Of a stretch of 55,000 bases of DNA, positions 34,637-43,912 are shown one piece after another. The stretch's first letter is position 1. Each line of letters begins with the position of its first letter. The notes below the pieces were generated by a model. That model was given only the letters and a program-made list of their open reading frames with translations, did not search any database and was not told the DNA's origin. The stretch lies in the NCBI RefSeq assembly GCF_002109385.1, contig NZ_CP020814.1, positions 1,327,501 to 1,382,500 on the forward strand, written 5' to 3'. Both the position numbers and the translations under genes were made by a program. The stretch comes from Halalkalibacter krulwichiae (GTDB lineage Bacteria; Bacillota; Bacilli; Bacillales; Bacillaceae_D).

Positions 34637-35422
34637 TTAGTTTCCGGCACCGCGGTATTTTTTTACACCAGCATTCCATAATAATACAGATATTGTTAAA
34701 AAGACTAACCCCATTACAGGTGTTAAAAACGAATACACATACCATTCTTCTTTTTGTAGAAAATAGGCGGCAGGGTAGACACCTACAAAGGCGAATGGTA
34801 GGATCCAAGTTAAAATGTAACGGATCACACGGTGATAAATATCGATTGGATACCGGCCATAATTTCCAATGTTGTACATCATCGGCATGATATCTGTTCG
34901 ACTATCTGACCAAGAACCTATAGATGCCAGTGAAATAAAAATTCCAGCATAAATAAAGGCACCGCCTATGACCATTGCAAGAAAGAGAAACACATCATAC
35001 CAAGCGATCGTTAACCCGAGAGTTGTACCTGCGTAATACATAATAACAAGCCCTGTAATCACTCCAAACAGTGACTCTAGCTCCATGCGTTCCATAATAA
35101 TCTGAAAGAGGCTATGAATTGGTCTTGTTAAAACACGGTCCATTTCTCCTTTAACGATATAGCGCTCATTAAAGTCCCAAATGTTGAAAAACGAGCTAAA
35201 GATAGCGTAAGGAACAAGGAAAAAACCATATATAAAAATGATTTCCTCGCGATTCCAGCCGCTTAGGAATGTAGTATGACCAAATACAACGAGAATGAAA
35301 ATTAAATTTACCGCTTGGAAAAGGAGATCAGATAAAATTTCCACTATTGTATCAACACGATAGGTTAATCTCGTTTTTAAATATTGAGAGGCGTATTGAA
35401 AGAAAATAGATACATAGAACAA
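34637..35422 (-). CDS. ABC-2 type exporter permease (second subunit)
   Basis: A 261-residue, six-segment membrane protein of the ABC-2/DUF990 type. Characteristic stretches are the N-terminal amphipathic YLKTRLTYRVDTIVEIL, the loop IVKGEMDRVLTRPIHSLFQ, and PIDIYHRVIRYILTWILPFAF. TTG 35422 is the likely start because an AGGGGGGC site lies just upstream and no ATG fits. It is the last gene of the three-gene unit (ATPase, permease, permease). Such systems export an unknown small molecule or lipid. Confidence 0.85.
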   Translation of the reverse strand: MFYVSIFFQYASQYLKTRLTYRVDTIVEILSDLLFQAVNLIFILVVFGHTTFLSGWNREEIIFIYGFFLVPYAIFSSFFNIWDFNERYIVKGEMDRVLTRPIHSLFQIIMERMELESLFGVITGLVIMYYAGTTLGLTIAWYDVFLFLAMVIGGAFIYAGIFISLASIGSWSDSRTDIMPMMYNIGNYGRYPIDIYHRVIRYILTWILPFAFVGVYPAAYFLQKEEWYVYSFLTPVMGLVFLTISVLLWNAGVKKYRGAGN

Positions 35423-35425
35423 AGA

Positions 35426-36217
35426 TTAGCCCCCCTGTACGATTAATTGTTTTTTTGCTAACATCCACAACAGTTGAATTGGGATGAGTAAAAGAACAGC
35501 CCAAAGTGCTTGTAACATAACTGCGGTATAGATTTCCCTTCCGACAAATCCTTCTGTGAAAATCATGCTAGGAATGTAACTAATGGCCTGAAATGGCAAG
35601 TACATCATGACAGATTGAGCCCATAAAGGATAAAAAGAAATTGGCAGAAGTAGGCCTGAAAATAAATCAATAACGACTCGTTTGGCACGAATTAACCCAG
35701 CGTTATTAAATAAGAAAAACGTCATAATTCCAGTTAATAGGTTAATTTGTGTATTAACGATAAAACTAAAAACTAATGATAGAAAGAAAAAGAACCAGGT
35801 TGTTAAGCTAGCAGAAAGACTAATAGGAAAAATGAGAGCGACAATCACCATTCCAGGCACCGAGAAAAACAATAATCGAAACAAGCCTTCTCCAAGACCT
35901 TGCATCGTCTTCATCCCTAAATAGTTATATGGCCGTATCATTTCGATTGCGACTTTTCCATCTTTAATTTCCATGGCGATTTCACGGTCAATATTATTAA
36001 AATAAAATGCTCTAGCCATCCATGCTACTGCCACATAAGTCGTCATTTGCAGGACTGATAACCCTTGAATGTTATCTTGCCCACTATAAATCGCAGTCCA
36101 TAAAAAATAATAAGCACCAATATTAATGCTATATATTAAGATTCCACTATAATAGTTCGTTCGATAAGCAAGCATCATAAGGAAACGAACACGAATCATC
36201 TCAATGTAAGAACTCAT
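35426..36217 (-). CDS. ABC-2 type exporter permease (first subunit)
   Basis: A 263-residue membrane protein of the same ABC-2/DUF990 class as the downstream gene, with about six segments. It has RFLMMLAYRTNYYSGIL at the start, EIKDGKVAIEMIRPYNYLGMK in the cytoplasmic loop, and LPISFYPLWAQSVMMYLPFQAI near the C-terminus. The two permeases are distant paralogues and probably form a heterodimer. ATG is preceded by AAGGAATGG and overlaps the ATPase stop by four bases (ATGA). Confidence 0.87.
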   Translation of the reverse strand: MSSYIEMIRVRFLMMLAYRTNYYSGILIYSINIGAYYFLWTAIYSGQDNIQGLSVLQMTTYVAVAWMARAFYFNNIDREIAMEIKDGKVAIEMIRPYNYLGMKTMQGLGEGLFRLLFFSVPGMVIVALIFPISLSASLTTWFFFFLSLVFSFIVNTQINLLTGIMTFFLFNNAGLIRAKRVVIDLFSGLLLPISFYPLWAQSVMMYLPFQAISYIPSMIFTEGFVGREIYTAVMLQALWAVLLLIPIQLLWMLAKKQLIVQGG

Positions 36218-37230
36218 GTCACTGCCATTCCTTCTTCATAAATCTTACGAATGATTTCCTCAGTTGATACTTCATTAATACGAACATTTTTAATTGGATT
36301 TTTTTGGACGACAATACTAATTAATTCAGAGACAATTCGTTCATCACCATTAACATTAGCGAGCCAAGTTGCTGCATCTTTTTGTTCCCATAAGACATTT
36401 GATGTTTCAGGAAGATCGGTTACAAACGTTTCTTTCAAAAATTCAAATTGAACTTGTTTTCCTTCAACTGCATTCATTTGAAGTTGGCTTAGTTTCCCGT
36501 CATAGACGATTTTTCCTTCATCTAACAAGACGACTCGTTCACAAAGCGCTTCAATATCCGTTAGATCATGTGTAGTAAGTAGTATCGTTGTTTTGTATTG
36601 TTCATTAATCTCTTTTAAGAATTTGCGGATTTTCAACTTAACTAACACGTCTAAGCCAATTGTCGGTTCATCCAAAAATAGTAAAGGAGGATTGTGGATT
36701 AAGGCAGCGGCTAGCTCGCAACGCATTCGTTGTCCTAATGATAACTTTCGAACTGGTTTATCTAGTAATGGACCGATCTCTAACGTTTCGATTACATGAC
36801 CCATGTGATTTTCATAGTCTTCATCAGAAACACGATAGACTTTCTTTAATAAGCGAAATGACTCTTGAACAGCGATATCCCACCATAATTGAGAGCGTTG
36901 ACCGAAGACTACACCGATAGAGCGAACAAATTGCTCTCTTTCTTTATGTGGATTCATGCCGTTGACAACAATTGAGCCTGATGTTGGGGTGAGGATTCCA
37001 GTCAGCATTTTAATTGTTGTTGATTTGCCAGCACCATTTTCCCCTATGTAACCAACCATTTCTCCTTGCTTCACTGTTAAAGAAATATTATCAACTGCAG
37101 CAAGTACTTTATAATTTCTGGTAAACAAATCACGAAAGGCACCTGTTAACCCAGAGCGACTTGAATACGATTTAAATTCCTTGCGTAAATGATGAACCTC
37201 AATTACGTTCTTATTTACGTTCACAGACAT
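36214..37230 (-). CDS. ABC-2 exporter ATP-binding protein
   Basis: A 338-residue ABC ATPase. Walker A is GENGAGKST near residue 60, the signature is LSLGQRMRCELAAALIH, Walker B LLFLDEPTIGLD, and the switch histidine lies in TTHDLTDIEALCE. The Q-loop region reads GVVFGQRSQLWWDI, typical of the class that pairs with DUF990-type permeases. A roughly 90-residue C-terminal extension after the ATPase core is also usual there. GGAGGAATG gives a strong start. It begins the exporter operon on the minus strand. Confidence 0.93.
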   Translation of the reverse strand: MSVNVNKNVIEVHHLRKEFKSYSSRSGLTGAFRDLFTRNYKVLAAVDNISLTVKQGEMVGYIGENGAGKSTTIKMLTGILTPTSGSIVVNGMNPHKEREQFVRSIGVVFGQRSQLWWDIAVQESFRLLKKVYRVSDEDYENHMGHVIETLEIGPLLDKPVRKLSLGQRMRCELAAALIHNPPLLFLDEPTIGLDVLVKLKIRKFLKEINEQYKTTILLTTHDLTDIEALCERVVLLDEGKIVYDGKLSQLQMNAVEGKQVQFEFLKETFVTDLPETSNVLWEQKDAATWLANVNGDERIVSELISIVVQKNPIKNVRINEVSTEEIIRKIYEEGMAVT

Positions 37231-37533
37231 TCCTCCTAAGGGTAACTAATCAGCCTTTGATTACGAGGCTTTATTTGTATGAAAACCAAATAATAGTTTA
37301 ACTCTTAGTTTGAAATCGGGCAAGTGGCTGAGCTTTTCTAAAAAGAAGAGGTTTAACCTTGACCAATTTGTTAAGGGATTAAAAATAGGGTAGATAAAAT
37401 TAGCTATAAGGTATGAACGGGGAAGTCAACTGATTTTTTTGAAGGTCATAAGATATTATTTTCACAGCGATCGCTTAGCGAATTCCTAAAAAGGTAGTCG
37501 TTCTTTCTACGAAGAGAGGAACTTTACGTTTCT
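37231..37533. other. Intergenic stretch upstream of the exporter operon
   Basis: The 300 bases between the exporter ATPase and the Spo0E-like gene hold no convincing reading frame. The sequence is AT-rich and must contain the exporter promoter on the minus strand. I could not fix a clear -35/-10 pair. Confidence 0.4.
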
Positions 37534-37686
37534 TTACTCTTTTAAATCTAAGTAAATGTTAATTAATACATCTAACTCTTCGCTACACCTTAAAACCTCG
37601 TTTGATAGAATTCCAAATTTACTAACATATATATGAAGCTGTTTCCGTTTTTGTTCGATCTTCGTAACCAATTCATTTTTCTTCAT
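37534..37686 (-). CDS. Spo0E-like aspartyl-phosphate phosphatase
   Basis: A 50-residue protein too short for usual gene-calling cut-offs. It begins MKKNELVTKIEQKRKQLH, and after KFGILSNEVLRC reads SEELDVLINIY, matching the S-x-E-L-D signature of the Spo0E family, which forms a two-helix hairpin that dephosphorylates Spo0A~P or related response regulators. The start codon has AGGAGAAAA 9-10 bases upstream. These proteins delay sporulation, and their presence supports a spore-forming host. It is a single gene in a 763-base gap with no partner visible. The exact target cannot be inferred. Confidence 0.85.
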   Translation of the reverse strand: MKKNELVTKIEQKRKQLHIYVSKFGILSNEVLRCSEELDVLINIYLDLKE

Positions 37687-37942
37687 AGAGTTTTTCTCCT
37701 GAATTATCTTCTCTTATTACTATGGTAAACGATCTTTTACACATAAATTTTATTTTAATACATTTCTTACTAGTTTCTCAACATAATTACAAATATTAGA
37801 GAAGATATATAGGGAGGTAATTAAGTTAGATAGGTAAGTTCATTTCTTTTGGTACGAAAATACTACAAATATTATATAATGATTGTACGACAATAAGTGT
37901 TAATCATAAAAAAGGAAGTTACTAGATTTATATAAAATAGAA

Positions 37943-37989
37943 AAGGATGATAAAAGGTATCAAACGACTGTTTACCTTTTATCATCCTT
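37943..37989 (-). terminator. Terminator of the FAD oxidoreductase gene
   Basis: A perfect 17-bp stem, AAGGATGATAAAAGGTA at 37943-37959 with its complement at 37973-37989. On the minus strand it is followed by TTCTATTTTATAT. It lies 4 bases beyond the stop of the oxidoreductase. The 256 bases left of it, to the Spo0E-like gene, show nothing else. Confidence 0.88.
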
Positions 37990-37993
37990 GATC

Positions 37994-39217
37994 TTATTTA
38001 TTTAGCAAAGGTCGATTTTGCAAATAATAGGGTAGGTTAGCGCTCTTTCCTGAAACGATATCTTCAGCGATGATTTTCGCGAGGATTTGACTATAGACTG
38101 TTCCGTTATCCCCAAATCCAAATAGAAAATAGCTATTCGGTCTATCATCATAAATCCCAATAATCGGCAAACCATCTATCGTTCCACCGTAAAAAGCTGC
38201 TAAAGAATATTCTGGGGTGATTCTAACATTTGGGAATAATTTATGAAATTCTTCAATTAGCCTTTTCTTTTTATGAACAAGCTTGCTATCACGATCCTCA
38301 GGATAGTTCGTGTTGTCATCTAGGCCGCCAATAATAATGCGATTGTCAGCCGTTGTGCGAGTATATACATATGGACGGGCTGTTTCCCAAATTAAAGTTC
38401 GATTGTACCAAAATGAAAGATCTGGGACGGGAGCTGTCGTTACTGTATACGTACTGACAAAAGATGCTTGTTTTTCTTTTTTAAAATCAATGCCTTCATA
38501 GCCAGCGCAATAAATAACTCGTTTTGCATGAATGGTATGTCCATTTTTTGTTCGTGCTGATACTTTCTTTCGTTTTTCATCAAACATTTGTCCGTTCATT
38601 TCTGTTTGTTCAAAGATACGAACATTTTTCTGTGCAGCATACTGCATTAATCCATGTGTGAATTTATAAGGGTTCATTTCTGCATCATTATAAGAATAAA
38701 TTGCAGCTTTTTTTCTAAAAGAATATTTGTTCTCGATTTCATCTGCATCTAAAAAATTTAATTCAAATTGATGTTTTCTTAATAAGGTATACTCTTGTTT
38801 GAGACGTTCTACATCTTCTGGATAACTGGCAAAGTATAAGGAATCTCTTCTTTTAAATTCACAATCTAAATTGACGGTTTGTGCGGCTTCTTCCATTTCA
38901 TTTATCGCCTCGCGACAAAGCTGTAAATGTTTCGATATGTATGATTCTCCGAACGTATTTACTAAATCGATAAAAAGTTTCTCTCCCGAATATTGAATGA
39001 AAGCCGTATTCGTACTAGTACTTCCCTGCCCAATCTTGTTCTTTTCAATGACTACGACATCTAAGTTTTTATCAGTTAAATAGTACGCACATTGAGCACC
39101 GGAACTACCGCCGCCTACAATTAACACATCACAAGTAAGGTCTTCATCTAGGACAGGATAAGAGGGGGCATCTGGATAAGTCGTTGACCAATAATAAGTA
39201 CCGGATTTAACATTCAT
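37994..39217 (-). CDS. FAD-dependent oxidoreductase (DAO family)
   Basis: A 407-residue flavoprotein of the D-amino-acid-oxidase/glycine-oxidase fold, close to gamma-glutamylputrescine-oxidase-type proteins. The N-terminal FAD motif is DVLIVGGGSSGAQCAYYL near residue 30, followed by VVIEKNKIGQGSTSTNTAF. The C-terminal part has GGTIDGLPIIG and a glycine-rich FGFGDNGTVYSQ, which completes the FAD site. There is no Rieske C-terminal domain, which some relatives have. ATG 39217 is preceded by GAGGAGTG at good spacing; the GTG at 39226 sits inside that site. It stands alone; substrate probably an amine or amino acid, but not determinable. Confidence 0.87.
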   Translation of the reverse strand: MNVKSGTYYWSTTYPDAPSYPVLDEDLTCDVLIVGGGSSGAQCAYYLTDKNLDVVVIEKNKIGQGSTSTNTAFIQYSGEKLFIDLVNTFGESYISKHLQLCREAINEMEEAAQTVNLDCEFKRRDSLYFASYPEDVERLKQEYTLLRKHQFELNFLDADEIENKYSFRKKAAIYSYNDAEMNPYKFTHGLMQYAAQKNVRIFEQTEMNGQMFDEKRKKVSARTKNGHTIHAKRVIYCAGYEGIDFKKEKQASFVSTYTVTTAPVPDLSFWYNRTLIWETARPYVYTRTTADNRIIIGGLDDNTNYPEDRDSKLVHKKKRLIEEFHKLFPNVRITPEYSLAAFYGGTIDGLPIIGIYDDRPNSYFLFGFGDNGTVYSQILAKIIAEDIVSGKSANLPYYLQNRPLLNK

Positions 39218-39391
39218 TTTCGTCACTCCTCACATATCGTTCATCGGTAGTATGAGAAGATAAAAGGAAAATCATGCTTATTATATGAGTAAGTTAAAAA
39301 TCATGTCGTGTAGTTTTGAAATAATTAGGATATGCTTAATTAGAATAGACAACGATCGACGTTGTTTGAAAAATACATAGGAGTGTTGAGA

Positions 39392-39814
39392 ATGGCAATT
39401 GATGTTTATATCAATTTTAACGGCAACTGTCGTGAAGCGGTGGAATTTTATGCTGATGTATTTGGAACAGAAAAGCCACAATTTATGACTTTTAAAGATG
39501 CACCGCCTAATCCTGAATATCCCCTTCCAGAGGAAGCGAACGATTTAATTATGCACACAAGACTAATGATTAATGGCAGCACGGTCATGTTTTCAGATGT
39601 TTTCCCGGGCTCTCCTTTTATTCAAGGAAACAATATCAGTCTTACTGTTGTTCATGAGGATCAAGCAACGATTCAATCCTATTTTAATAAGCTAAAAGAA
39701 GGTGGGAAAGTAGGGATGGAGCTACAAGAAACCTTTTGGAGTAAATGCTACGGGTCTGTACGTGATCAATATGGAGTTGAGTGGCAGTTGAGTCAGGGTA
39801 CTGGTGCAGAGTAG
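39392..39814 (+). CDS. VOC family protein, PhnB-like
   Basis: A 140-residue vicinal-oxygen-chelate fold protein of the PhnB/3-demethylubiquinone-methyltransferase-like group. It starts AIDVYINFNGNCREAVEFYADVFG, has MHTRLMINGSTVMFSDVFPG in the centre, and ends YGSVRDQYGVEWQLS, which is the usual final motif. The frame opens at 39362, but ATG 39392 has TAGGAG at good distance. Proteins of this type are often misnamed glyoxalases; the function is unknown. Confidence 0.85.
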   Translation: MAIDVYINFNGNCREAVEFYADVFGTEKPQFMTFKDAPPNPEYPLPEEANDLIMHTRLMINGSTVMFSDVFPGSPFIQGNNISLTVVHEDQATIQSYFNKLKEGGKVGMELQETFWSKCYGSVRDQYGVEWQLSQGTGAE

Positions 39815-39834
39815 AAGTTTAGTGTGAGAGTGAT

Positions 39835-39869
39835 AGGAAGATAGGTGTGTATATGTCACCTTTCTTCCT
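39835..39869. terminator. Bidirectional terminator
   Basis: AGGAAG at 39835-39840 pairs with CTTCCT at 39864-39869, extended by AGGTG/CACCT inside with one mismatch. It separates the convergent VOC and 2-hydroxyacid dehydrogenase genes. Confidence 0.7.
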
Positions 39870-39882
39870 CCATATCCTAGAT

Positions 39883-40827
39883 TTAGTTTTTGTGATTATT
39901 GAGCCAGCGCTCTACATTGATTAAGGAAGCATCAGCAAACCGCTGGAGAACATCATATGTTATATAGCCGATATGTGGGGTTAAGACAGTATTTGTACTC
40001 TCTTGAAATGGATTGTCTTGTAATGGCTCATTAGAAAACGTATCAATTCCAGCCCCTAGAAGGTGTTTGTTTTCTAGCAGTTTCGCTAATGCTCGTTCAT
40101 TAACAAGTTCCCCTCTTGAAGTATTAATGAAAAGGGCTCTTTTTTTTATTAATGATAATTTAGCTTCGTTTATAATCCCAACGAATTCCGGTGTTAGTCG
40201 TAGATGAATAGAAATAATATCGGAAGTAGATAGCACTTCGTCTAGGCTCAAGATGTTAACGTTAAAGTCTCGCTGTTCATTTCCTTTTGGTCCCCTTGGA
40301 CGCCATGCAACGACCTCCATACCGATGCTGTTTGCGACCCTCGCTACGCCTTTCCCGATATTTCCGAATCCGATTAGTCCAAGTCGTTTTCCTTTTAGTT
40401 CAATACCAGGCAGTTGATCCCATCTTCCACTATTAAGGTTTTCTTGGTGCAGAGGAAATTGTCTTGCGCAAGCAATGATTAGTCCAATCGTCAACTCAAT
40501 AACAGATTGGGAGGAAACTCCCTCCGTAGTGACGATTTTAATGCCAAGATTGGTAGCTGTTTCTTTATCAATATGATTTAAGCCTTTCCCAGTCTGTGAG
40601 ATTAAAGAGAGCTTCGGAAGAGAAGAGAGAACGAAATGGTTCATATGGGTCCGTTCACGCATTAATACAACAACATCAGCGTCTTTTAAAGCGTTTACAA
40701 TTTTGTGATCTGTCTGTAAAGGTGTGTTATAAATTTCTACCTCATGCCCTTGATTTTTTATTTGATCATAATGGCTAGATTGAGCATAAACGTTTTCATA
40801 GTCTCCTAAAATCGTAATTTTACTCAT
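39883..40827 (-). CDS. D-isomer-specific 2-hydroxyacid dehydrogenase
   Basis: A 314-residue NAD(P)-dependent dehydrogenase of the phosphoglycerate/glyoxylate-reductase family. The nucleotide-binding motif is GLIGFGNIGKGVA near residue 148, the catalytic arginine lies in NTSRGELV, the glutamate in GIDTFSNEPL, and the histidine in VLTPHIG. The frame extends 13 codons upstream, but ATG 40827, after GGAGGTTATG, is the start. It is divergent from the TcuA-like gene across a 193-base regulatory region, so it may belong to the polycarboxylate-use locus, reducing or oxidising a 2-hydroxy-acid intermediate. Confidence 0.92.
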   Translation of the reverse strand: MSKITILGDYENVYAQSSHYDQIKNQGHEVEIYNTPLQTDHKIVNALKDADVVVLMRERTHMNHFVLSSLPKLSLISQTGKGLNHIDKETATNLGIKIVTTEGVSSQSVIELTIGLIIACARQFPLHQENLNSGRWDQLPGIELKGKRLGLIGFGNIGKGVARVANSIGMEVVAWRPRGPKGNEQRDFNVNILSLDEVLSTSDIISIHLRLTPEFVGIINEAKLSLIKKRALFINTSRGELVNERALAKLLENKHLLGAGIDTFSNEPLQDNPFQESTNTVLTPHIGYITYDVLQRFADASLINVERWLNNHKN

Positions 40828-40918
40828 TTCATAACCTCCGTAGTTGTGATAGTTAACATAGTACATTAAAAACGGTTCTGTTTAATTTACTTTGTTGATA
40901 AAAAAATTTTATGATAAA

Positions 40919-40947
40919 CAATAAATTAATTATATTTCACTAATAAA
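40919..40947. repeat. Direct repeat, copy 1, upstream of tcuA-like gene
   Basis: A 29-base segment beginning CAATAA and containing TATTTCACT, matching copy 2 at 42620-42648 in 25 of 29 positions. Each copy lies about 75-80 bases before a start codon (TcuA-like and TctC). The pair could be binding sites of a shared regulator such as the LysR protein at 45972. Confidence 0.6.
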
Positions 40948-41020
40948 GGTTCCTCAGGTACGCTTTTAACTAGCAAGGAACTTTCTAAATAAGTCCATTA
41001 CATTTCTTAGGAGGCGGAAT

Positions 41021-42521
41021 ATGACAAAAAAATTTGATTTAGTTGTTGTTGGTGCTGGTAATGCAGCTCTTTGTGCAGCGATTTCTGCAAAGGAGCATGG
41101 AATCGATGTATTGGTATTAGAGCGTGGACCGCGTCACAAAAGAGGGGGAATTCGTTTTTTACCGATGGTGCGATTCGCTTTGCTTATAATGGATTAGAGG
41201 ATATAAGGGCCATCATTCCTAAAATTACGGATGAGGAAGCAGAAAAAATTCATATTCCTAGTTATAGTGAAGTAGATTATCATGGTGATTTAATGAGGGT
41301 GACGAATGGGCAGAGTGATCCAGAGTTAGCCAAACAGCTTGTAACGAAATCCTATCAAACAATTAAATGGATGAAAGAGCAAGGGGTTAATTTTGACCTT
41401 ATTTATGATAATCAATCTTTCTTAAAAGATGGAGTGTATCATTTTTGGGGAGGTCTTCCTGTCAAAACCGAGGATAAAGGTGTTGGCTTAATTAAGCAAT
41501 TAAATGCACGAGCCGAAGAACTTGGAATAGAGATTTGGTACGAGTCTCGAGCAGTTAAACTGAATACAGAGAATGATAAAATTTCCTCTATTCTCGTCCG
41601 ACAAGGTGAAACAGAAATTACAGTTAATACGAAAAGTGTTATATTAGCTTGTGGTAGTTTTGAAGGGAATAAAAAAATGCGCAGTGAGTATATTGGGGCT
41701 GAATGGGAAGCGGCTATTGTACGCGGAACGGAATTCAATACGGGTGATGGCATTTCTATGGCACTTGAAGTCGGAGCTGTTCGTTATGGGGAATGGAATG
41801 GATGCCATTCAATTGGAACGGATGCTAAAGCACCAAAAGTAGGAGATTTCACAAAGCCTGGTGATATCTTCAAGAAGCATTCGTATCCTCTTGGAATTAT
41901 GATTAATAAAGATGGTAATCGATTTGTCGATGAAGGGGCAGATTTTAGAAACTATACCTATGCGAAATATGGACGTGAAATCTTAAAGCAGCCTGATCAT
42001 ATTGCCTACCAAATCTATGATTCACAAGTTCGTCCAATGCTTAGAAAAGAGTACAATCTTGAAGAAGCAACATTCTATCAAGCTGATACAATAGAAGAAC
42101 TTGTTGAGCAATTACCTGTAAACAAAGGGCAGTTCTTAAATACTATAAGTGAATATAACGATGCCGTTCAGGTGGGTGAATACAACCCTACTGAAAAGGA
42201 TGGAAAAGGTACTAATGGAATTACACCTCCTAAATCCAACTGGGCTCTAGAAATTAAAGAAGGTCCTTTCTATGCTTTCCCTGTTACGTGCGGGATTACG
42301 TTCGCATTTGGAGGATTGCGAGTCAATTCTAACGGAGAAGTATTAAATACAAATGAGCAGCCTATATCTGGCCTGTTTGCAGCTGGAGAAATGGTGGGGG
42401 AATTTTCTACCAAAACTATCCAGGTGGTTCAGGATTGATGTCGGGAGCAGTGTTTGGCAAAATTGCAGGATCTCAAGCTGCTAAGTATGCTGCAAATGAA
42501 AAGGAAAACCTTGTAAAATAA
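41021..42521 (+). pseudogene. tcuA: FAD-dependent tricarballylate dehydrogenase (TcuA-like), two frameshifts
   Basis: A fumarate-reductase-type flavoprotein. The start is MTKKFDLVVVGAGNAALCAA with the FAD motif, after TTAGGAGG. The middle frame has GDGISMALEVGA, HSYPLGIMIN and FVDEGADFRNYTYAKYG, which I recognise from TcuA, the enzyme that oxidises tricarballylate to cis-aconitate. The gene is read in three pieces. A G is missing at 41144-41148, after RHKRGG, and another at 42396-42400, inside GEMVGG. Adding both gives a continuous 500-residue enzyme that ends SGLMSGAVFGKIAGSQAAKYA. The partner TcuB (Fe-S/haem electron acceptor) is not present. The substrate could be another tricarboxylate. 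Confidence 0.85.
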
Positions 42522-42535
42522 AATCGAATATAAGC

Positions 42536-42569
42536 AAAAAACCTCTTTTTATCTAAAAAGAGGTTTTTT
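42536..42569 (+). terminator. Terminator of the TcuA-like gene
   Basis: AAAACCTCTTTTT pairs with AAAAAGAGGTTTT around a short loop, followed by TTG. The A/T-flanked stem would work in both directions. Confidence 0.88.
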
Positions 42570-42619
42570 GTCTTGCAATTGATCTCAATGCTGAAATTAT
42601 AAATTTTTTTTATTAGATT

Positions 42620-42648
42620 CAATAAGTTAATTGTATTTCACTTATTAA
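42620..42648. repeat. Direct repeat, copy 2, upstream of tctC
   Basis: Second copy of the 29-base element at 40919-40947; it differs at four positions and again lies about 80 bases before a start codon. Both copies are followed a few bases later by GTTCCT. Confidence 0.6.
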
Positions 42649-42730
42649 ATTCGTTCCTGTAACATTCTATTTAGTAAAGAATAGTTAATCAACATTAGCA
42701 CAGTGCAAATCATTAATAGGGGGAGAAAAA

Positions 42731-43819
42731 ATGATATTTAAAAGAAAACAATTTTTCTTAGTAATTTTGTTAGCGGTTACATTTGTATTATCAGCTTGTA
42801 CATCAAATGAGTCTGGAGGTAGAGATAGTGATGTTTTCTATCAGGGACAGAATATTGAAATGTTAGTGCCGTTTGGTGCTGGCGGAGGGACGGATGTATT
42901 CGCGAGATTTTTAGCACCCTATATAAGCGAACATATTGAAGGGAATCCAACTGTGCAACCTCTAAATGTCCCGGGCGGTGGAAGTATAACAGGTACGAAT
43001 GAATTTTACAGATCAAAAGAAGCTAATGGGTTTAACATCCTAGCTACAAGTGGATCGACACACACGCCTTATTTATTAAAAGAAAGTGCCGTTCAATACG
43101 ACTTAGCAAAATTAACACCAATAATAGGATTTGCTTCTGGAGGGGTCGTTTATACAACTCCAGAACTGAAAGAGAATTTACAGAATGAACAACTTGTTTA
43201 TGCGGGAATTAGTGCAACGGGCCTTGACTTATTATCACTTTTGGCTTTTGAAGTACTAGAGTTAGACGTTCAGTCTGTATTGGGGTATGAGGGGCGTGGC
43301 CCTTCTCGAGTAGCGTTTGAGCAAGGAGAATCAACGATCGATTACCAAACTTCTTCTGCATACCTTACAAATGTTGAACCATTGGTAGATGAAGGGATGG
43401 CAGCACCATTATTTTCTTTTGGCCAACTAAGTAATGGGGAGATTGTTCGTGATCCAGTATTCCCTGAACTACCGAGTATTAAAGAATATTATGAAGAATT
43501 ATATGGGAAAGAGCCGTCAGGTCCTGCTTGGGAATCATATAAAACATTCGTTGGATCTGCTTTTACTCTTCAGAAGATGATTTTTACACATGAGGATGCA
43601 CCTCAAGAAGCGATTGATGCACTAGTTACGGGTTTTACAAACCTAATGGATGATGAATCATTTTTCATAGATGGTGAGGAAGTATTGGGTGGATATGAAC
43701 CATACCTTGGTGAGGAATTAGATAGCGTCTTTGAAGATAGTTTTGTAAATGTTTCAGAAGAAAATATTGATTGGGTTATCAATTTCCTTAAAGAAAATTA
43801 TGGTGTGACGATTGAGTAA
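42731..43819 (+). CDS. tctC: Tripartite tricarboxylate transporter substrate-binding protein (TctC/Bug)
   Basis: A 362-residue solute receptor, lipoprotein type: KRK, a hydrophobic run and the lipobox LSAC with the cysteine near residue 23. The mature part has NIEMLVPFGAGGGTDVFARFLAPYI and then NVPGGGSITGTNEFYRS, the typical Bug/TctC ligand-binding pattern. Members bind citrate, tricarballylate and other carboxylates. GGGGGAG precedes ATG. It leads the tctC-tctA-tctB operon next to the TcuA-like enzyme, which suggests a tricarboxylate ligand. Confidence 0.92.
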   Translation: MIFKRKQFFLVILLAVTFVLSACTSNESGGRDSDVFYQGQNIEMLVPFGAGGGTDVFARFLAPYISEHIEGNPTVQPLNVPGGGSITGTNEFYRSKEANGFNILATSGSTHTPYLLKESAVQYDLAKLTPIIGFASGGVVYTTPELKENLQNEQLVYAGISATGLDLLSLLAFEVLELDVQSVLGYEGRGPSRVAFEQGESTIDYQTSSAYLTNVEPLVDEGMAAPLFSFGQLSNGEIVRDPVFPELPSIKEYYEELYGKEPSGPAWESYKTFVGSAFTLQKMIFTHEDAPQEAIDALVTGFTNLMDDESFFIDGEEVLGGYEPYLGEELDSVFEDSFVNVSEENIDWVINFLKENYGVTIE

Positions 43820-43912
43820 GCGTTAATTTTTAAAGGTTCTGATCTCTATCAGAAATGGTTAAAAGGGATTAGAGCCTCTTCTTTTAAGGATAATGAGAAG
43901 GGAGGCGATGGA

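Noticed and set aside
36251..36920. Plus-strand frames opposite the exporter ATPase
   Set aside because: The minus-strand frame encodes a complete ABC ATPase with all motifs; the plus-strand frames have no features.
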